Below are positions 60,567-64,000 of a stretch of 64,000 bases of DNA, piece by piece (position 1 is the first letter of the stretch; every line of letters starts with the position of its first letter). Origin of the DNA: Lachnospiraceae bacterium (GTDB lineage: Bacteria; Bacillota; Clostridia; Lachnospirales; Lachnospiraceae); contig JAFUIR010000018.1 in assembly GCA_017468395.1 (NCBI GenBank), forward strand, positions 24,042 through 88,041. The letters are read 5' to 3'. The position numbers and the translations under genes were made by a program. The notes beneath the pieces were generated by a model, which saw only the letters and a list, made by a program, of their open reading frames with translations, ran no database searches and was not told the DNA's origin.

Positions 60567-61838
60567 ATGGAATTACCTAAGAATATTGTACAAATTGGAA
60601 CACCGGATAAGCGTTATAAAGTCTTCGTAGAAGATTATGTTATTTCCTATATGAAGCAGATAAATCGCAATTTACAAGGCGGACAAGCCGGACTTGCTTT
60701 ATATGGTAAACGTTATGCGGAAGAAGATATGCGATACTATTTTCTTTATGGTGCGTGTGAGATTGCGGGGCTGGAAAGCAGAGGACAATATTTATCTGAG
60801 ACGGAAAAAGAGCGCGCAGAGGCCAAAAGGGCAGAATTTTTTGAAGAGCAGGAATTTTTGGCATGGTGTACGCTGACGGGAGAAATGCCTGATGGATTTT
60901 TTTTGCTGGAACAAGGAAAAGGGTTGCCCATAAACGGTTATGCAACCTTTTTTGAAAAAAATGATAATATGCTGAACTTTATGATTATCATGGGAAACCG
61001 TGAGGATAAGCGGATAAATTCAAACGAACAGGAAAACACCGGAGCGGAACTTTATGAGAGAAAACGGGGAGAAACACGCCGCAGTACAACCTACGAATGG
61101 GGACGGCTTGCGGAAGGTGGTAACATAGACCACAGGTTGCTGGAGCGAAGCCGGAAACTGTCGGAAGCCAGAAAAGAAAAAAGCGGTTTACATAGAAATT
61201 ATCGCATGGCATCACAAAAGACGGATAAATATGAAAAAAACGGGAGTTGGAAAACTCTTTTTGCAGGTATGGCGGTTATGCTGTGTGTATTGGGAATTGC
61301 GACTCTCAGCGATGAAGAGAAAATGAAAGAATTGCAGGTGCTGGCCGGGCAAGTAATGCAAAACTTAAGTGAAAAGCAATTGCCTGATGCGGAAAACTTA
61401 CAAACCCAAAGCACAGAGGCAATGTGGCAGGAAACCCAGACATCCACAGAAAGTACGGTTGCCGCAGAAGTCGCGCCTGAAAGTGTGGTAACAGCGGAAA
61501 CTATTGAACAGAATATGGAACAAACCGATACGCCTCCTGTGGCAGAAAGTGAACAGTCTTCAGAAATAGTACCTGAAGAATCAGAGCCACCGGAGAACAG
61601 TGAGCCGGACAAGCCAACCGTGTCGGTAGAGGAAGTCGTTGAGCCGGAAACGCCAGAGAGTGTGGAGGAAACGGTGTCGGGTAAGGTTTCCTATGTGGTG
61701 CAAAAAGGCGACATGCTTTTAAATATTTGTAAGAAACATTATGGAACCGAGGAAAGATTACAGGAAATATGTGAATTAAATGGAATTTCCAATCCGGATG
61801 ATATAAAGGTTGGACAAATTATTTTACTTCCGGAATGA
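60567..61838 (+). CDS. LysM-domain protein with internal membrane helix
   Basis: 423 residues. The N-terminal 150 residues (RYKVFVEDYVISYMKQINRN) form a conserved cytosolic domain. One transmembrane helix lies near residue 235 (TLFAGMAVMLCVLGIATL), then a long Glu/Pro/Ser/Thr-rich linker and a C-terminal LysM (YVVQKGDMLLNICKKHYGTE, then ICELNGISNPDDIKVGQIIL). LysM would contact peptidoglycan or a spore coat layer. The start follows GGGAGG; the GTG at 60552 overlaps that site. A DUF5711 gene follows closely, suggesting a cell-envelope operon. Confidence 0.8.
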   Translation: MELPKNIVQIGTPDKRYKVFVEDYVISYMKQINRNLQGGQAGLALYGKRYAEEDMRYYFLYGACEIAGLESRGQYLSETEKERAEAKRAEFFEEQEFLAWCTLTGEMPDGFFLLEQGKGLPINGYATFFEKNDNMLNFMIIMGNREDKRINSNEQENTGAELYERKRGETRRSTTYEWGRLAEGGNIDHRLLERSRKLSEARKEKSGLHRNYRMASQKTDKYEKNGSWKTLFAGMAVMLCVLGIATLSDEEKMKELQVLAGQVMQNLSEKQLPDAENLQTQSTEAMWQETQTSTESTVAAEVAPESVVTAETIEQNMEQTDTPPVAESEQSSEIVPEESEPPENSEPDKPTVSVEEVVEPETPESVEETVSGKVSYVVQKGDMLLNICKKHYGTEERLQEICELNGISNPDDIKVGQIILLPE

Positions 61839-61885
61839 GTATGTGTTATACTAAAAGAACGAAAGATGTAATACGAGGAAAAATC

Positions 61886-63073
61886 ATGGCGGATATTAAA
61901 AATTATCTGAAGGGAAAGCGGGAACGTCAGGAAATTTCATATACAGAAAAAATACATAGGCATAGATTGTCCAGTGTATATCGGTTCGCACTTCTTGCTG
62001 TGGCAGCGCTGGTAGTGGGCATAATTTTTTGGGTGCAATACCAAAATCAAATATACGAAGGTTATGATGTCCTTTCCGGTCAAAAGAAAGAAGGGGTTTA
62101 TGGTGTGACGGAAATGCGCTTGGCGAAGGGGCTTTTGACCTACAGTAAAGATGGTGCCCATTACACAAATTCCGATGGGGAAGTACAGTGGAACCAGACA
62201 TATCAAATGCAAAGCCCGATAGTTGCTACTTGTGAAGATGTGACGGCCTTTGCGGATTATAACGGAAGAAAAATATATGTATATGATACCGCAACGAAAT
62301 TGGGGGAAATCGACACTATATTGCCCATAAGGTCTTTATGCGTAGCAGCAAACGGTGTTACGGCAGCAGTGCTGGATGACGGAGATGTAACATGGATTAG
62401 AACATTCAGTGCTACTGGAACGGTTTTGGTTGATTTTAAAACTTCTATGAAAGACTATGGTTATCCGGTCTCGGTAAGTCTTTCGCCCAATGGCATTTTG
62501 TGCGCAGTTTCTTATTTATATATGGATATGGGGGAAATGAAATCCAGCGTAGCTTTTTATAACTTCGGTGAAGTGGGAAAAAATCAAGTGGATAATTTGG
62601 TTGGAGGCTACAATCATGCAGACACAATTGTTCCGTTTGTTCAATTCATGAATGCCAATACAGCAATTGCAGTAGGAGATGATAGGCTGGTATTTTACAG
62701 CGGAAACCAAAAACCGGAAAATGTTGCAAATATTTTATTCTCAGATGAATTGCAGGCTGTATATTATAATGAAGAATATGTCGGCTTAGTATTTTTGAAC
62801 AGTGGCGGAAACGGTAAACGTCTGGATATATATGGAACGGATGGAGTAAAAAAAGCCAGCCATGAATTTAATATGGAGCATACAGATATTTTATTTGATA
62901 AAAATGTCTATATTATATATAATGAAACAGAGTTATATATCGGAACCATAGACGGACGGGAAAAATATAACGGAACTTTTACAGAACCGATAAACTTGTT
63001 GGTTCCCACAGGAAAAGATTATTGTTATATGATTGTGACGCAAGATGCGGTAGAGGTAATTAAACTAAGATAA
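61886..63073 (+). CDS. DUF5711 family membrane-anchored protein
   Basis: 395 residues from the ATG at 61886 with GAGG at eight bases. One N-terminal transmembrane helix (FALLAVAALVVGIIFWVQY) is followed by a beta-propeller-like domain with repeated strands (AFADYNGRKIYVYDTATKLG; VAANGVTAAVLDDGDVTWIR; VSLSPNGILCAVSYLYMDMG), which I associate with DUF5711. Function unknown. Located 47 bases after the LysM gene and 14 before the CvpA-like gene. Confidence 0.75.
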   Translation: MADIKNYLKGKRERQEISYTEKIHRHRLSSVYRFALLAVAALVVGIIFWVQYQNQIYEGYDVLSGQKKEGVYGVTEMRLAKGLLTYSKDGAHYTNSDGEVQWNQTYQMQSPIVATCEDVTAFADYNGRKIYVYDTATKLGEIDTILPIRSLCVAANGVTAAVLDDGDVTWIRTFSATGTVLVDFKTSMKDYGYPVSVSLSPNGILCAVSYLYMDMGEMKSSVAFYNFGEVGKNQVDNLVGGYNHADTIVPFVQFMNANTAIAVGDDRLVFYSGNQKPENVANILFSDELQAVYYNEEYVGLVFLNSGGNGKRLDIYGTDGVKKASHEFNMEHTDILFDKNVYIIYNETELYIGTIDGREKYNGTFTEPINLLVPTGKDYCYMIVTQDAVEVIKLR

Positions 63074-63087
63074 AGGATGGAAGGTAC

Positions 63088-63588
63088 ATGAACTGGTTAT
63101 TATTGTTGGTTATATTTATTTTGATATGGAGAATCGCAGAAGGATATAAAAGAGGAATGGTCAAAGAAATAGTTTCCTTTGTTTCGCTGATTGTACTTTG
63201 CTTAGCGGTGGCATTCCTTGGCGGCGCTTTAATCGGTTATCTGGAAAAAGATTTTGTAATCATGGTAGTGGCTATTATTTTGCTATTAGTGTTATGTATT
63301 GCGCACAGAGTTTTGAGTTTCTTTTTCTTTTCTGCAAAACTTGTGGCGAAATTGCCGGTAATAAAATTTGCGGATAAATTGCTTGGAGCGGTTATAGGTG
63401 TTGCAGAAACAATTCTTTTGGTTTGGACATTATATACATTGCTTATAACAGTAGATACAGGAGCTATCGGACAGCAAATTTTGATTTATGTTCAGGAAAG
63501 TAAAATTCTTACATTCATTTATGAATATAATTATCTGGCAAAGTGGGTCAGTATGGCACTTGACCGGTTCAGTATGTTGCCTTTATAA
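63088..63588 (+). CDS. CvpA family membrane protein
   Basis: 166 residues with four helices in the CvpA arrangement: MNWLLLLVIFILIWRIAEGY, then KRGMVKEIVSFVSLIVLCLA, a third helix, and VIKFADKLLGAVIGVAETIL. The family name comes from colicin V production in E. coli; in Firmicutes the role is unclear. GGAAGG is close before the ATG. A terminator closes the operon before the rRNA promoters. Confidence 0.8.
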   Translation: MNWLLLLVIFILIWRIAEGYKRGMVKEIVSFVSLIVLCLAVAFLGGALIGYLEKDFVIMVVAIILLLVLCIAHRVLSFFFFSAKLVAKLPVIKFADKLLGAVIGVAETILLVWTLYTLLITVDTGAIGQQILIYVQESKILTFIYEYNYLAKWVSMALDRFSMLPL

Positions 63589-63603
63589 AGGAAAAGTGTT
63601 TCT

Positions 63604-63636
63604 AAAGGAGTTTGTTTCGGCAAACTCCTTTTTGTT
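63604..63636 (+). terminator. Terminator after cvpA-like gene
   Basis: AAAGGAGTTTG and CAAACTCCTTT make an 11-base stem with a TTTCGG loop, followed by TTTG TTTTT. Confidence 0.93.
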
Positions 63637-63649
63637 TTTATAAAACTAT

Positions 63650-63679
63650 TTGACAAATAAACAGAGCCGATGATATAAT
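63650..63679 (+). promoter_or_regulatory. rRNA operon promoter P1
   Basis: TTGACA at 63650-63655, 18 bases, TATAAT at 63674-63679, both perfect. Confidence 0.8.
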
Positions 63680-63733
63680 AAAAATCCACCGCGAAAAACA
63701 TGTTTTTTGAGGTGAAAATATTTAAAAAAGTTG

Positions 63734-63762
63734 TTGACAAGAAGAAACAGCCGTGATATTAT
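63734..63762 (+). promoter_or_regulatory. rRNA operon promoter P2
   Basis: TTGACA at 63734-63739, 17 bases, TATTAT at 63757-63762. The leader from about 63770 to 63965 follows and ends at 16S. It contains a 15-base repeat of TTGACAAATAAACAG (63822-63836), first seen in P1. Confidence 0.85.
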
Positions 63763-63965
63763 AAACGAGTTGCGGCTCACGGGTCGGCAACAGGCCACAA
63801 CGAAAAGAAGTGGAAAGAACCTTGACAAATAAACAGCAATGCAACCCTGAAAATTCTAAAAAGAATTATTCAGAGAACAAAACCTGAAAAAGCAACTGAA
63901 AGAAGTTGCGCAGTAAATGAACGGGACAAGAACTGCCAGAAGCATTTTGAGGACCTGGACGAAAC

Positions 63966-64000
63966 TTATTATGAGAGTTCGATCCTGGCTCAGGATGAAC
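63966..64000 (+). rRNA. 16S ribosomal RNA, first bases only
   Basis: The 5' end of 16S is seen in AGAGTTCGATCCTGGCTCAG (63974-63993) followed by GATGAAC, and the gene runs off the window. The usual bacterial sequence has T where C stands at 63980. The 5' boundary is approximate. Confidence 0.95.

Noticed and set aside
1-64000. CRISPR array, prophage or integrase
   Set aside because: No regularly spaced repeats, cas genes, phage structural genes or integrase were seen on either strand.

Overview
The window looks like chromosomal DNA from an anaerobic, low- to mid-GC Gram-positive bacterium of the Clostridia, most likely Lachnospiraceae-like. The evidence is family content: transketolase split into two genes, a T-box in front of metG, an spmB spore-maturation gene, a Bacillus-type SRP RNA, an msmK/cdaR pair, several oxygen-sensitive radical SAM enzymes and the start of a Clostridia-type 16S rRNA. 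No species is claimed.

Layout. (1) 1-10.1 kb: a Pel-like exopolysaccharide locus: a truncated membrane protein, DUF2194 protein, PelF glycosyltransferase, a PelG transporter fused to a second GT4 glycosyltransferase, and two tail-to-tail DUF4874/DUF4832 paralogues. (2) 10.1-16.6 kb: a compact set that looks like a peptide maturation and export system. It has a Stealth phosphotransferase fused to a nucleotidyltransferase, a 116-residue Cys-containing peptide with its own strong promoter and terminator, an ABC exporter, a PqqD-HPr-kinase-like fusion and an S24/S26-type peptidase. Two nearly identical 33-bp symmetric promoter elements drive four of these transcription units. This is my best candidate for an undescribed system. 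(3) 16.6-49.4 kb: mostly ordinary core genes: spmB, S66 peptidase, AEC transporter, a membrane-anchored Mrr-like nuclease with MarR, DUF885 peptidase, split transketolase, rpe, PAP2, GH2 beta-galactosidase, T-box/metG, D-lactate dehydrogenase, diguanylate cyclase, msmK, cdaR, CLC transporter, SRP RNA, Na/Pi cotransporter, tadA, NrdG-like activase and MATE. (4) 49.4-55.4 kb: an accessory, decayed region bracketed by a 118-bp direct repeat. It holds a murG pseudogene in three frames, an MscS channel, a membrane-anchored unknown and an IS256-family element, and ends at a tRNA-Ser(CGA). (5) 55.7-64 kb: pfkA, the conserved dnaX-ybaB-recR block, galM, a LysM/DUF5711/CvpA set, tandem rRNA promoters and the first bases of 16S rRNA.

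How it fits together. Regions 1 and 2 are linked by the shared promoter element, which sits both between the DUF4832 gene and the Stealth gene and between the PqqD-kinase and peptidase genes. This suggests surface polysaccharide and exported-peptide functions are expressed together. The diguanylate cyclase at 36-37 kb could supply c-di-GMP to a Pel-type system, but no receptor is visible in the window. Start codons were moved from the longest frame wherever a ribosome-binding site clearly favoured an internal start. All family names come from recognition of motifs in the translated sequence, not from a search.
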